Made by a program: the position numbers and the translations under genes
Shown: one piece after another, positions 18,524 through 27,510 of the stretch
Position numbering within the stretch: the stretch's first letter is position 1
How the letters are laid out: every line of letters begins with the position of its first letter
NCBI RefSeq assembly: GCF_014281965.1
Contig: NZ_JACFTB010000003.1
Coordinates: 310,001 to 374,000, forward strand
Direction: 5' to 3'
Length of the DNA stretch: 64,000 bases
From: Rhodococcus sp. BP22
GTDB lineage: Bacteria; Actinomycetota; Actinomycetes; Mycobacteriales; Mycobacteriaceae
Notes under the pieces: model-generated
Told to the model about the DNA's origin: nothing
Databases searched by the model: none
Seen by the model: the letters and a program-made list of their open reading frames with translations, nothing else

Positions 18524-19713
18524 GCTGACTTTTTCTTCTCGTCCGAGTCGTCCTCCTCGTCGGTCAGTAGTTCGTCCGGATCCGGTGCCGACTCTTCGAG
18601 CTCCTCCTGGCTCGCCTCGTTCGAGTGTGCGTCGGCTTGCTCGGAGACATAGCGAATCAAGACCGCGGCTACGGCTGCGGCAGGTACCGCGAGGAAGGCA
18701 CCGACAATGCCGAACACCGAACCGCCACCCGTGACGGCCAGCAGCACGATCGCGGGATGCAGATTCATACTGCGGCTCTGCAGAACCGGTTGCAGAACGT
18801 TTCCTTCGAGCTGCTGAACGGCGAAAATGATGGCCAAAACGATCAGCGCGGTGGTCGGTCCGTTGGCGACAAGTGCGACCAGGACAGCCAAGGCGCCTGC
18901 AACGAACGCGCCGACGATGGGGATGAAGCCGCCGAGAAAGGTGATCGTGGCCAGGACGAGCGCCAGCGGCACATTGAGAACGATCAATCCGAGTCCGATG
19001 AAGAATGCATCGATGAGGCTCACCACTGCCTGGGTTCGGATGAACCCACCGAGCGTCGCCCACATGCGTGCCAGGATCTCGGCGAGATGTCTTCCTGCAC
19101 GACCGCCGGCGAAGCCGTGCAGCCATGGAGTGAACTTCGGGCCGTCCTTGACGAAGAAGAACGTCAGAACAAGGACGAGTGCCAGGGTGATGAGAATCGA
19201 GCTTGCGGCCGAAACACCACTGAAAACGCCCGACGCAATGGCGGTTCCGCTTTCCTGCAAGCGGGAGGTGATGGCCGACACGGCATTGTCGATCTGCTCG
19301 TCCTGCAGGTTGATCGGCGGGCCCTTGAGCCAGTCCTGTACCTGGGACACGCCCTGCGTCGCTTTGTCCACGAGCTCGGGCGCCGAGTCCACGACGGACG
19401 GGACGATCAATGTGATGACGCCGCCGATGACGAGGAAGAAGACGACGAGCGATGCTGTCGCCGCGAGAGCGGCTGGGATTCCGATGCGCATGAGCCACTT
19501 GGTCGGCGGCCATAGAACGGTTGCCACGATGATCGCGAGCAGTGAAGGGAGGATCACTACCCACAGCGCCGAGATGATCCAGCCGAGTACCCAGGCACCG
19601 GCCGCTACCGATACGAGGATCAGGGACCACTTTGCCAGCCACACTCCACCGACGCCGATGAGGTCGCCGCGATCGCGCCCAGGCTTACCGTTGGGCACTG
19701 TCTGTTCCGTCAC
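18502..19713 (-). CDS. AI-2E family transporter (DUF20 permease)
   Basis: This 403-residue protein has about eight membrane segments with the pattern of the AI-2E/PerM family: paired helices at about 15-65, another near 75-100, a large extracytoplasmic loop at 105-165, then several helices to residue 350. The family motif G-G-F-I-P-I-V-G-A-F is present near 270. Members export small molecules or act as Na+/H+ antiporters, so the substrate is not assigned. The C-terminus is a very acidic and lysine-rich tail. GTG 19713 is chosen because it has an AAGGA about 8 bases upstream; the open frame continues further but is not conserved. Confidence 0.85.
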   Translation of the reverse strand: MTEQTVPNGKPGRDRGDLIGVGGVWLAKWSLILVSVAAGAWVLGWIISALWVVILPSLLAIIVATVLWPPTKWLMRIGIPAALAATASLVVFFLVIGGVITLIVPSVVDSAPELVDKATQGVSQVQDWLKGPPINLQDEQIDNAVSAITSRLQESGTAIASGVFSGVSAASSILITLALVLVLTFFFVKDGPKFTPWLHGFAGGRAGRHLAEILARMWATLGGFIRTQAVVSLIDAFFIGLGLIVLNVPLALVLATITFLGGFIPIVGAFVAGALAVLVALVANGPTTALIVLAIIFAVQQLEGNVLQPVLQSRSMNLHPAIVLLAVTGGGSVFGIVGAFLAVPAAAVAAVLIRYVSEQADAHSNEASQEELEESAPDPDELLTDEEDDSDEKKKSAQDAEKS

Positions 19714-19781
19714 GTCGGTTGTCCTTTTCGGTGGCTTCGGACTCGGGTACCCGAGTGACTCTAACGTCTCGATTGGCTGTA

Positions 19782-20306
19782 CTACCCAACTGTCGGCGCG
19801 CTCAATCCTCGGGCCGCCTCGTGTGCCAGAAGCCAGGTCTTCGCAGGTAAACCCCATCTGAAACCGCCGAGGGCCCCACCGATGCGAAAGACCCGGTGAC
19901 ACGGAACGAACAGTGCCGCTGCGTTGCGCGCGCAGGCCGATGCCGCGCCGCGAATGGCAGCCGGTCGGCCGGCCATATCCGCAAACTCCGAGTACGTCAC
20001 CGGCGATCCGGCGGGAACGGTCCGAAGTACCTTCCACGCATGCATCAGAAATTCTCCGGATTGTTGTGCGACGGGTATGTCGTCGATGACCGAGAGCTCG
20101 CCGCGGTGGTAGTCCTCGATAGCCATGGTGATACTGCCGAGATTCGATACCATCCGGATATCGCTGGGCCGCAACGACTTGTGAATCAGCGGTTGCAGGT
20201 CTTCGATGGTTGCAGTCCATCCGGACGCCAGCACGCAGCCTTCGGCGTCGACTATGGCGGTGAACGGTCCGATCGGGGTGTCGGTGGTGGCGGCAGTTGC
20301 AGTCAC
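19782..20306 (-). CDS. ogt: Methylated-DNA-protein-cysteine methyltransferase
   Basis: This 174-residue protein repairs O6-methylguanine by transferring the methyl group to its own cysteine. The active-site motif V-P-C-H-R-V is at residues 134-139 with Cys136, followed by G-G-F-R-W-G for substrate binding. The helix-turn-helix region with A-x-R-x-A-A-S-A-C-A-R-N-A-A lies just before. The GTG start at 20306 overlaps the stop of the upstream alkA gene as GTGA (20303-20306), so the two repair enzymes are co-translated. The longer open frame into alkA is a shadow. Confidence 0.95.
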   Translation of the reverse strand: MTATAATTDTPIGPFTAIVDAEGCVLASGWTATIEDLQPLIHKSLRPSDIRMVSNLGSITMAIEDYHRGELSVIDDIPVAQQSGEFLMHAWKVLRTVPAGSPVTYSEFADMAGRPAAIRGAASACARNAAALFVPCHRVFRIGGALGGFRWGLPAKTWLLAHEAARGLSAPTVG

Positions 20307-21757
20307 AGTCCTCTTCTTTCGAGCGCGATGTTCCACAGGTGCATCGAGACGTACGAGCGCCACGGCGCCCATCGGCTCGTACCGGTGAGGGGGATGCCGA
20401 GCGCTTCGGCGCCCTGACGGACAACGAGGTCGGTGTCGAGCAGCACGTCCGGGTCGGCCAGCAATCGCATCACCACGTATCGGGCGGTCCACGGGCCGAT
20501 GCCTTTGAGTGCGAGTAGGTCTCGTTCGAGGTCCTCGGCCGATCGCGCGACGTGCAGCTCGATCTTGCCCGATGCGATCGCGTCGGCCACCCCGATGATC
20601 GCGCCTACTCGTGCCTTGGGGCCGGTGAGTACTTCGTGTCCGTGTTCGGCGACGGCGGACGCGTCGGGGAACAGTCGGGTGATGGTGCCGCCGCCCGGGT
20701 CTTCGATCCGCTCGCCCAGTGCCTCGACCAGGCGCGCGGTATGCGTGGCAGCCGCACCCAGCGAGATCTGTTGGCCGATCATGGTCCGTAACAGCAACTC
20801 TGTGCCGTCGATATTTCCGACGACGCGTATGCCCGGGTGTGCCGCAACATTCGGTGCCAGAGCAGGATCCGCGGACAGGGCGGCATCCACGGCCTCCGGG
20901 TCCGCATCCAGATCGAGCAGGCGTCGGACCCGGGCTACGGCGGGGGCCAAGTCGCGCATATCGTGCAAGCTCAACGTCGTGTCGACGTAACCGTCCTCGA
21001 TCCGAAGTCCGACGACGCCATGTCCGTGTGGGAGTCGAAGGGATCGGCGGTAGGTTCGATCGTCGAAGGACTCGACGCCGGGTACAGCGTGGCCGCGAAG
21101 GAACCATTCGAGCCAGGCTCGGTCCAACGGCCTGCGGTAGGGGAGCCGAAGTGTGACGGTCCCGTTGCTGGACAGGGTCTTCGTTCGGGTGGCTTCGGCG
21201 CGCAGCGTGGTGGGGTTCACCGCGAACACTTCACGGACCGTGTCGTTGAACTGGCGAACGCTGGAGAACCCGGACGCGAAGGCGATGTCGGTCATCGTCA
21301 TCGTCGTGGTCTGGATCAACGTCCGAGCCGTGTGCGCGCGATGCGCACGCGCCAATGCCAACGGTCCTGCTCCGATCTCGGCGCTGAGAACCCGCGTCAG
21401 TTGGCGGGTGGAGTACCCGAGCGAATCGGCCAGCGAATCCACGCCGCCGCGCTCTACCATGCCGTCGGAAATGAGCCGCATAGCGCGGGAGGTCAAGTCC
21501 GAGTTGATATTCCATTGTGGTGAGCCAGGGGTGGCGTCGGGCTGGCAGCGTCGGCAGGCGCGAAAGCCGGCCTGCTGCGCTGCCGCGGCTGTCGCAACGA
21601 ACTGCACGTTTTTCGCCTTGGGCGTGACTGCCGGACACGACGGGCGGCAGTAGATACCCGTCGTGCGGACGGCCGTGAAGAACTGCCCGTCGAAGCGGGT
21701 GTCACGTGCAGATACGGCCCGATAGCACCGCTCGAAGTCCAACTCCATGCGATCCAC
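20303..21757 (-). CDS. alkA: Ada-type regulator fused to AlkA DNA glycosylase
   Basis: This 484-residue protein joins three parts. Residues 1-80 form the Ada zinc domain with Cys37, Cys41, Cys68 and Cys71; the first would accept a methyl group from DNA phosphotriesters. Residues 90-180 are an AraC-type double helix-turn-helix. From about 200 on is the AlkA 3-methyladenine glycosylase with a helix-hairpin-helix L-K-G-I-G-P-W-T-A and catalytic Asp in D-T-D-L-V-V-R. It thus senses methylation, activates transcription and excises alkylated bases. It forms an operon with ogt by a 4-base overlap and may activate its own promoter. The M. tuberculosis equivalent is AlkA (Rv1317c). Confidence 0.95.
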   Translation of the reverse strand: MDRMELDFERCYRAVSARDTRFDGQFFTAVRTTGIYCRPSCPAVTPKAKNVQFVATAAAAQQAGFRACRRCQPDATPGSPQWNINSDLTSRAMRLISDGMVERGGVDSLADSLGYSTRQLTRVLSAEIGAGPLALARAHRAHTARTLIQTTTMTMTDIAFASGFSSVRQFNDTVREVFAVNPTTLRAEATRTKTLSSNGTVTLRLPYRRPLDRAWLEWFLRGHAVPGVESFDDRTYRRSLRLPHGHGVVGLRIEDGYVDTTLSLHDMRDLAPAVARVRRLLDLDADPEAVDAALSADPALAPNVAAHPGIRVVGNIDGTELLLRTMIGQQISLGAAATHTARLVEALGERIEDPGGGTITRLFPDASAVAEHGHEVLTGPKARVGAIIGVADAIASGKIELHVARSAEDLERDLLALKGIGPWTARYVVMRLLADPDVLLDTDLVVRQGAEALGIPLTGTSRWAPWRSYVSMHLWNIALERRGL

Positions 21758-21813
21758 TGTGTCACCGGTGGACGCGCTGCGCTAGCGGAAATCAGCCATC
21801 GGTGTGTGCAGTA

Positions 21814-21984
21814 TCAACAGCAGCGTGCCCCGGGGTGTGCATCGGCCTCGGCGTAGCGGTCCCGCCAGAACTGGCGCTCCGATGGAACCGGCTCGTCCGG
21901 ATGCACCCGTCGCATATGGGCGAGGTAGTGCTCGTAGTCCTTGTCACCCATCACCGAGGTGATCCACCACCACAGGCCGTGCAT
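21814..21984 (-). CDS. YbdD/YjiX family small protein, partner of CstA
   Basis: This 56-residue protein matches the YbdD/YjiX family, including the D-Y-E-H-Y-L-A-H-M-R-x-x-H-P-D-E core and the C-terminal G-A-R-C-C. In enterobacteria such a gene follows cstA or the pyruvate transporter btsT, as here, and is needed for transport. The ATG at 21984 lies one base after the cstA stop (TGA at 21986-21988 on the minus strand), suggesting translational reinitiation; a GTG at 22011 would give a longer form overlapping cstA. Confidence 0.85.
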   Translation of the reverse strand: MHGLWWWITSVMGDKDYEHYLAHMRRVHPDEPVPSERQFWRDRYAEADAHPGARCC

Positions 21985-21985
21985 G

Positions 21986-24271
21986 TCAGTGCTGCCCGGC
22001 GTGTGCGGCACCGGGTGCTCGGACGGTGCCGTCGGCGATCAGTTTGTCCCAATCCTGCTGGATCTCTTTCTCCGCAGCCGTCGGGATGAAGCCCGCGGGG
22101 GCGAAGATCTTCGAGGGAACTTCGGGATCCTCGTTGTTCGGAAGCCCTCCTGCCCGAATGGCTTTGATGCACACCACGAGGCCGGCTACGGCAACGATCA
22201 GAACCAACACCGCGAAGATGATCGACAGTGTGCCCTGGATAAAGGTGTTGCGGATGACGGCATCGATCGCCTCGGACGTCTTCGCGCTCTGGAACTCGGT
22301 AAGCCCCTGAGCCTTCGCGTCGACGAAGATGCTGTGCTGCTTCCAGTAACCGATGGCAGGGATGTCGGAGAAGATCTTCTGGTACGACGCGGTCATCGTG
22401 ACGATGAGATCCCAGATCAACGGAACGCCTGGGATCCACGCCCATTTGTAGTATCCGCGCTTGACCACGATGGTCATCACGACGGTGAGAGCGATCGCGG
22501 CAAGGAGCTGGTTGGCGATACCGAACAATGGGAACAAGGTATTGATTCCGCCGAGTGGATCGGTGACGCCCATGAGCAGGATTGCACCCCACGCCGCAAC
22601 AACTACGAACGAGCACAGCCACGCGCCAGGACGCCACGACGGGTCTTTGAACTTCTTCGCCGACGCGCCGGGAAGGTTGCCGATGCTGTCGGAGAGCATG
22701 AATCGTGCGACGCGGGTTCCGGCGTCGACTGTGGTGAGGATGAACAGTGCTTCGAACATGATGGCGAAGTGGTACCAGAACGACTTGAGGCTTGCGCCCC
22801 CGAAGACTTGGTGCAGGACCTCGGACATTCCGAACGCGAGGGTGGGTGCGCCGCCGGTGCGCGAGATGATCGATTCTTCGCCGACGGCTGCTGCGGCCTG
22901 GGTGAATTGATCGGGCGTGATGTCGGTACCGCCGAGTCCGAGACCGTTGACATAGGTGGCCGCACTTTCGGCTGTTCCACCGGTGAGTGCTTCTGGCGCA
23001 TTGAGGGCGAAATACAAATGCTGGTCGAGGATGCATGCGGTGACGAGGGCCATGATCGCGACGAACGATTCGGTGAGCATGCCGCCGTAGCCGATCATCC
23101 GCATCTGCTTCTCTTTCTCGAGCAGCTTCGGAGTCGTGCCGGAACAGATCAGCGCGTGGAAGCCGGAGAGAGCGCCGCATGCAATGGTGATGAACAGGAA
23201 CGGGAAGAGTGAGCCCGAGAACGCCGGGCCGTTGCCTTCGGTCGCGAACGACGTCATGGCCGGCATCTGAATCTCCGGGCGGGCGATGAGGATACCGATA
23301 GCCAACAGGGCGATGGTGCCCACCTTCATGAAGGTCGACAGGTAGTCACGTGGGGCGAGGAGCAGCCACACCGGCAGGATCGATGCGGCGAGACCGTAGC
23401 CGATGAGAAGCCAGGCGACAGTAACTTTGGAGAGGGTGAACCAGTCGGTGCCCCAGCCGGTTTCGGCGACCCAGCCGCCTGAGATGATCGCGAACAGTAG
23501 GAGTGCTACGCCGATGAGCGAGACCTCGGACACCTTTCCTGGGCGGAGAAATCGCAGGTAGACGCCCATGAAGAGTGCGATAGGGATGGTCAGTGCGATG
23601 GAGAACACTCCCCATGGGCTCTCTGCCAACGCGTTGACGACAACGAGCGCAAGCACCGCGATGATGATGATCATGATGACGAAAACGCCGATCAGAGCGG
23701 CGATTCCGCCGACCACACCGAGTTCGTCGCGAGCCATCTGGCCGAGGCTGCGCCCGCGACGGCGCGTCGAGATCCACAGGACGAGAAAGTCCTGGACGGC
23801 ACCAGCGAACACGACTCCGATGATGATCCACATCGTGCCGGGGAGATAACCCATCTGGGCAGCGAGAACTGGGCCGACGAGGGGGCCCGCGCCTGCAATT
23901 GCGGCGAAGTGGTGACCGAACAACACCCGACGGTCCGTCGGCATGTAGTCCTTGCCGTTTTCGAGGATCTCGGCAGGCGTCGCCCGGTCGTCGCGCGGGT
24001 GGATGATCTTGTTCTCGATCAAACGCGCGTAGAAGCGAAAGGCAATGACATAGGTGCACACGGCCGCAATCACGAACCACACTGCGTTGATGTTCTCGCC
24101 GCGGATGATTGCGACCACGACCCACGCGAGGCCACCGAGCAAGCCGACAACGACGAACATCAGTCGCTTCGTCGCCGTCATCGGACTGGTGTCCACAACG
24201 CCTACCGGTGGTAAATCTGGATCCGTTATCAACAACTCGACGTGGGGATTACCAGGCGGTTTCAGTGTCAT
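21986..24271 (-). CDS. cstA: CstA-type carbon starvation/pyruvate transporter
   Basis: This 761-residue inner-membrane protein has about 16-18 hydrophobic segments and the CstA family core, including H-H-F-A-A-I-A-G-A-G-P-L-V-G-P near residue 120 and G-x-C-G-A-L-S-G-F-H near 370. CstA proteins import peptides or pyruvate when carbon runs low. ATG 24271 is chosen because GGAG lies 8 bases upstream. A start at 24310 would add 13 residues. The small YbdD-like gene follows directly and completes the transport unit. Confidence 0.94.
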   Translation of the reverse strand: MTLKPPGNPHVELLITDPDLPPVGVVDTSPMTATKRLMFVVVGLLGGLAWVVVAIIRGENINAVWFVIAAVCTYVIAFRFYARLIENKIIHPRDDRATPAEILENGKDYMPTDRRVLFGHHFAAIAGAGPLVGPVLAAQMGYLPGTMWIIIGVVFAGAVQDFLVLWISTRRRGRSLGQMARDELGVVGGIAALIGVFVIMIIIIAVLALVVVNALAESPWGVFSIALTIPIALFMGVYLRFLRPGKVSEVSLIGVALLLFAIISGGWVAETGWGTDWFTLSKVTVAWLLIGYGLAASILPVWLLLAPRDYLSTFMKVGTIALLAIGILIARPEIQMPAMTSFATEGNGPAFSGSLFPFLFITIACGALSGFHALICSGTTPKLLEKEKQMRMIGYGGMLTESFVAIMALVTACILDQHLYFALNAPEALTGGTAESAATYVNGLGLGGTDITPDQFTQAAAAVGEESIISRTGGAPTLAFGMSEVLHQVFGGASLKSFWYHFAIMFEALFILTTVDAGTRVARFMLSDSIGNLPGASAKKFKDPSWRPGAWLCSFVVVAAWGAILLMGVTDPLGGINTLFPLFGIANQLLAAIALTVVMTIVVKRGYYKWAWIPGVPLIWDLIVTMTASYQKIFSDIPAIGYWKQHSIFVDAKAQGLTEFQSAKTSEAIDAVIRNTFIQGTLSIIFAVLVLIVAVAGLVVCIKAIRAGGLPNNEDPEVPSKIFAPAGFIPTAAEKEIQQDWDKLIADGTVRAPGAAHAGQH

Positions 24272-24446
24272 GTGATGGACTCCATGCCTCGTGGGTGTGA
24301 CTGTGATCACCCTAAGCAGGTAGGTGGCTCGCGTCGGGGATTTCTGGCATGGACATGGGCCCGAAGGTCGCTAGTGCGCGCCGAACGGTACTGCCGGCAA
24401 CTTCGTCGTACTATTCGTCTTCATCGATCATCGGGGGATTTCGCAA

Positions 24447-24773
24447 ATGTCAGGTCCGTTCGAGCAGCCGCAGTACCAACAGCAGGCCTATCCGTCCGCG
24501 CAGCCCTATGCACAGCCCTATGTGCAGGCACCGCCGATGCCGCCGTCCAATGCAGGTTGGGCAGTGGTCGCTGTCATCTTCTTCTGGCCGCTGGCGATCT
24601 CGGCGTTCAACCATGCACTGAAGGTTCACCCACTGTGGTTGATCGGCGACATTCAGGGCGCGGAGTACTCCTCGAAGCGCGCCGGATTCTTCGGCAAATT
24701 GTCACTCGGGCTCTTTTTCGGATTCTTCCTGCTGTACATCCTGTTCATCGCGCTGATCGTCGCCAATAGCTAG
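24447..24773 (+). CDS. Small CD225/dispanin-like membrane protein
   Basis: This 108-residue protein has an N-terminal Gln/Tyr/Pro-rich stretch (residues 1-34, with P-Y-A-Q-P-Y repeats) and then two membrane segments at about 38-55 and 85-105 joined by a loop with G-D-I-Q-G-A-E-Y-S-S-K-R-A. This layout is that of the CD225/dispanin-like proteins of actinobacteria, whose role is unclear. It stands alone between cstA (divergent, gap 24272-24446) and the flavin-binding gene. Start ATG 24447 is the only good choice. Confidence 0.7.
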   Translation: MSGPFEQPQYQQQAYPSAQPYAQPYVQAPPMPPSNAGWAVVAVIFFWPLAISAFNHALKVHPLWLIGDIQGAEYSSKRAGFFGKLSLGLFFGFFLLYILFIALIVANS

Positions 24774-24866
24774 CGGTCACACCCGGACTCGGCAGAGTCG
24801 GTTTCTCGTTGCGCAGCCACGAAACTATCGCTCGTGAAGTTCTCCCTCGTAGTTATGCTCTGCGCC

Positions 24867-25412
24867 ATGGGGAAAATATTCGAGATCATCGACGACAATC
24901 TGAAGGCTTGGATCGATGCGCGACCGATGTGGTTTGTTGCAACTGCCCCGCTGGACGACGACGGACACGTCAATGTCTCACCCCGCGGCCATGATTCGTT
25001 CTCGGTGCTGAGCGATCACCGAGTCGCCTGGGTCGACTACACCGGAAGCGGAGTGGAAACCATTGCGCACATTCGAGAAAATGGTCGAGTGTGTGTCATG
25101 TTCGCCTCGTTCGACAGTCGTCCGCGAATCGTCCGTCTACACGGCAAAGGGTCGGTCTCGCTGCCGGGCGACGCAGTATTCGAGACAGTGGTGGCGCTCC
25201 ATCCGACCAATCCGAGTACACGAGCAGTGATCACGGTAGATGTGAGCAGAATCAGCGATTCTTGTGGCTGGGGCGTTCCCGTCATGGACAAGATCGGCGA
25301 ACGCGAATTGATCCGTCTCCATGCAGAGAAGAAGGGCGAGCAGGGGATGGTCGAGTACCGCGCTCAGAAAAACATGACGAGTATCGACGGCCTCCCTGGG
25401 CTTCCGATGTAA
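24867..25412 (+). CDS. Pyridoxamine 5'-phosphate oxidase-fold protein
   Basis: This 181-residue protein has the split-barrel flavin-binding fold seen in pyridoxamine-phosphate-oxidase-related proteins: W-F-V-A-T-A-P near residue 22, then N-V-S-P-R-G near 38, and E-N-G-R-V-C-V-M-F-A near 72. Members bind FMN, F420 or haem, and a reduction of small molecules is likely, but the substrate is unknown. ATG 24867 is preferred over 24834 because it gives the usual short N-terminus; neither has a strong ribosome-binding site. Confidence 0.8.
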   Translation: MGKIFEIIDDNLKAWIDARPMWFVATAPLDDDGHVNVSPRGHDSFSVLSDHRVAWVDYTGSGVETIAHIRENGRVCVMFASFDSRPRIVRLHGKGSVSLPGDAVFETVVALHPTNPSTRAVITVDVSRISDSCGWGVPVMDKIGERELIRLHAEKKGEQGMVEYRAQKNMTSIDGLPGLPM

Positions 25413-25565
25413 GCCTTCCAACTGCAGGACGCGCGGCGTTGCCTGCGTAGTTTCCCGATATTCCGCCACGGGATGGCTTGTCTCAGAGACATCGCTTCGG
25501 CTCACCGACTGTCACTGCTGGCCGGGCACTGTCGGGACATTGGGCCAAAGTAGACTCCATAGACC

Positions 25566-26645
25566 GTGAGCCTCACCCTCGGAATCGTCGGACTGCCCAA
25601 CGTCGGCAAGTCCACCCTGTTCAATGCGCTGACCAACAACGATGTGCTGGCCGCGAACTACCCGTTCGCGACCATCGAGCCCAATGTCGGCGTCGTTGCG
25701 CTGCCTGACCCGCGGCTGGGCAAGCTCGCCGAGGTCTTCGGTTCGGAGAAGCTGGTGCCCGCACTGGTGTCGTTCGTCGACATCGCAGGGATCGTCAAGG
25801 GCGCCTCCGAGGGAGCCGGACTCGGCAACAAATTCCTCGCGAACATCCGCGAAGCCGACGCCATCTGCCAGGTCGTTCGCGTTTTCGCTGACGACGACGT
25901 GGTGCACGTCGACGGCCGCGTCGATCCGTCCGCCGATATCGAGGTCATCGAAACCGAACTGGCCATCGCCGACCTGCAGACCTTGGAGAAGGCAATCCCG
26001 CGCGTGGAGAAGGAGGCGCGGATCAAGAAGGACCGCAAGCCTGCGCTCGACGCCGCCATTGCCGCCCAGGCAGTGCTCAACGAGGGCAAGACGCTGTTCT
26101 CCCAGAAGGACAAGCTGGACTTCGAGCTGCTCAAGGAATTTCAGCTCCTCACCACCAAGCCGTTCCTATATGTCTTCAACGCCGACGAGAGTGTGCTCAC
26201 CGACGATGCGAAGGTCGGCGAACTCGCCCGACTCGTCGCACCCGCAGACGCCGTGTTCCTGGACGCGAAGATCGAGTCCGAACTGCTCGAACTCGACGCC
26301 GAATCTGCCGCGGAACTGCTCGAATCCGTCGGCCAGACAGAACCGGGTCTCGACGCCCTGGCTCGCGCCGGCTTCCACACCCTCGGGTTGCAGACCTACC
26401 TCACCGCAGGCCCGAAAGAGGCCCGCGCGTGGACGATCAACAAGGGTGCCACCGCGCCTCAGGCCGCCGGCGTCATTCACACCGACTTCGAGCGCGGATT
26501 CATCAAGGCCGAGGTCGTCAGTTTCGACGACCTCATCGAGGCCGGATCCATGGCCGCAGCCAAGGCTGCAGGCAAAGTCCGGATCGAAGGCAAGGAATAC
26601 GTCATGGTCGACGGGGATGTCGTGGAGTTCAGGTTCAACGTCTGA
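25566..26645 (+). CDS. ychF: Redox-regulated ATPase YchF
   Basis: This 359-residue Obg-related P-loop NTPase binds ATP rather than GTP and associates with ribosomes. It has the G-L-P-N-V-G-K-S-T loop at residues 8-16, the D-I-A-G switch region near 70, N-A-D-E in place of the G4 N-K-x-D, a coiled coil at about 128-175 and the C-terminal TGS-like domain ending R-F-N-V. The GTG start gives the standard N-terminus. In mycobacteria the ychF orthologue (Rv1112) lies in the same gene neighbourhood. A stem-loop at 26722-26751 lies after the stop. Confidence 0.96.
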   Translation: MSLTLGIVGLPNVGKSTLFNALTNNDVLAANYPFATIEPNVGVVALPDPRLGKLAEVFGSEKLVPALVSFVDIAGIVKGASEGAGLGNKFLANIREADAICQVVRVFADDDVVHVDGRVDPSADIEVIETELAIADLQTLEKAIPRVEKEARIKKDRKPALDAAIAAQAVLNEGKTLFSQKDKLDFELLKEFQLLTTKPFLYVFNADESVLTDDAKVGELARLVAPADAVFLDAKIESELLELDAESAAELLESVGQTEPGLDALARAGFHTLGLQTYLTAGPKEARAWTINKGATAPQAAGVIHTDFERGFIKAEVVSFDDLIEAGSMAAAKAAGKVRIEGKEYVMVDGDVVEFRFNV

Positions 26646-26721
26646 CCGAGGTTCACGCAGCGGTCTGAGTGGACTGTCCCGCGGACCTGGGACTACGGGG
26701 TGTTCGCCAAGGACGTCTGTT

Positions 26722-26751
26722 CATCCACGAAGATGCGGGTCTTCGTGGATG
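26722..26751. terminator. Stem-loop downstream of ychF
   Basis: A perfect 12-bp stem (CATCCACGAAGA 26722-26733 with 26740-26751) encloses a 6-base loop. It stands 77 bases after the ychF stop and 146 bases before the end of the convergent cupin gene. No T-tract follows. The rest of the 251-base gap shows no convincing gene. Confidence 0.55.
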
Positions 26752-26896
26752 TCACGCATCACCGCGTGTGGCTCCTCGCCGCCGACCGGCCAATCGGCAT
26801 TCGGAATGTGCATCATCGCTCAGTCGTCGAACGAGTTCAGGTATCGCGTCAACGCAGGGCTACTTCGGTGCTGGTGTCCACTTGGCGAGGGGAGGC

Positions 26897-27241
26897 CTAC
26901 TGCCTCCTGACTACATCGACCGAAATCTCCACAGCCGGAATTTCCCCTCTGTTCTCCAGCCAGTGGAGCGTGTTCCGGTCTTCGGGCCAACCCATACCCG
27001 GGCCGTACTCGGTGGTGATCCCGTCGCGATGGTCCGTGATCGTTCCCTGCAGCACGTAGACCGTTCCTGGCCTGCCTTTGTGGTCATGTACCGGGCCGAA
27101 AACACCCCCGGGCTCCATGGTCACCATGCGCGTGCGCAACTGCCACCCGTCCATGCCCTGGATCTCGGAGCCGAGGTCAACCGTCGACAACAACTCGACG
27201 ACGACCCCCTTCGTCTCTGGCCCCAGCTGCTCTTCCCTCAT
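26897..27241 (-). CDS. Cupin-domain protein
   Basis: This 114-residue protein is a single cupin barrel. Motif 1 is G-P-V-H-D-H-K-G-R-P-G-T-V-Y-V-L-Q-G near residue 49, with two His as likely metal ligands, and motif 2 is the later segment around H-W-L-E-N. Small cupins of this kind bind metals and act as isomerases, dioxygenases or sensors; none can be chosen here. It lies alone between ychF and an oxidoreductase gene. The 269 bases up to the next gene (27242-27510) show nothing recognisable beyond the promoter region. Confidence 0.8.
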   Translation of the reverse strand: MREEQLGPETKGVVVELLSTVDLGSEIQGMDGWQLRTRMVTMEPGGVFGPVHDHKGRPGTVYVLQGTITDHRDGITTEYGPGMGWPEDRNTLHWLENRGEIPAVEISVDVVRRQ

Positions 27242-27510
27242 CGTCCTGTCCTCTCGTGCGCAGAACCCACAAAGACAACCTCAATCTGCTGATGTCGATG
27301 CGTATTCGCCAATTATCCCGCCCGTGTCCAGTCTGCAGCGGTCAGAGGACTTGCTAGCCGAGTCGGCGTTCTCCGCCTTGCTTCCTCGCAGCGGCGACGA
27401 TTGAAAGTAAAAGCGCGACAACTGTTTCTAGTTGGATGTGTAAGAAACGTCCGCGCTGCAGCCTGAATCGATTACTCCGCGGACCACGACCGACTCAGTA
27501 CAGTCGAAAT

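Noticed and set aside
26748..26896. Minus-strand fragments after the cupin gene that read like pieces of protein
   Set aside because: The frame is broken by stops within 30 codons and no family could be matched, so a decayed gene cannot be supported.
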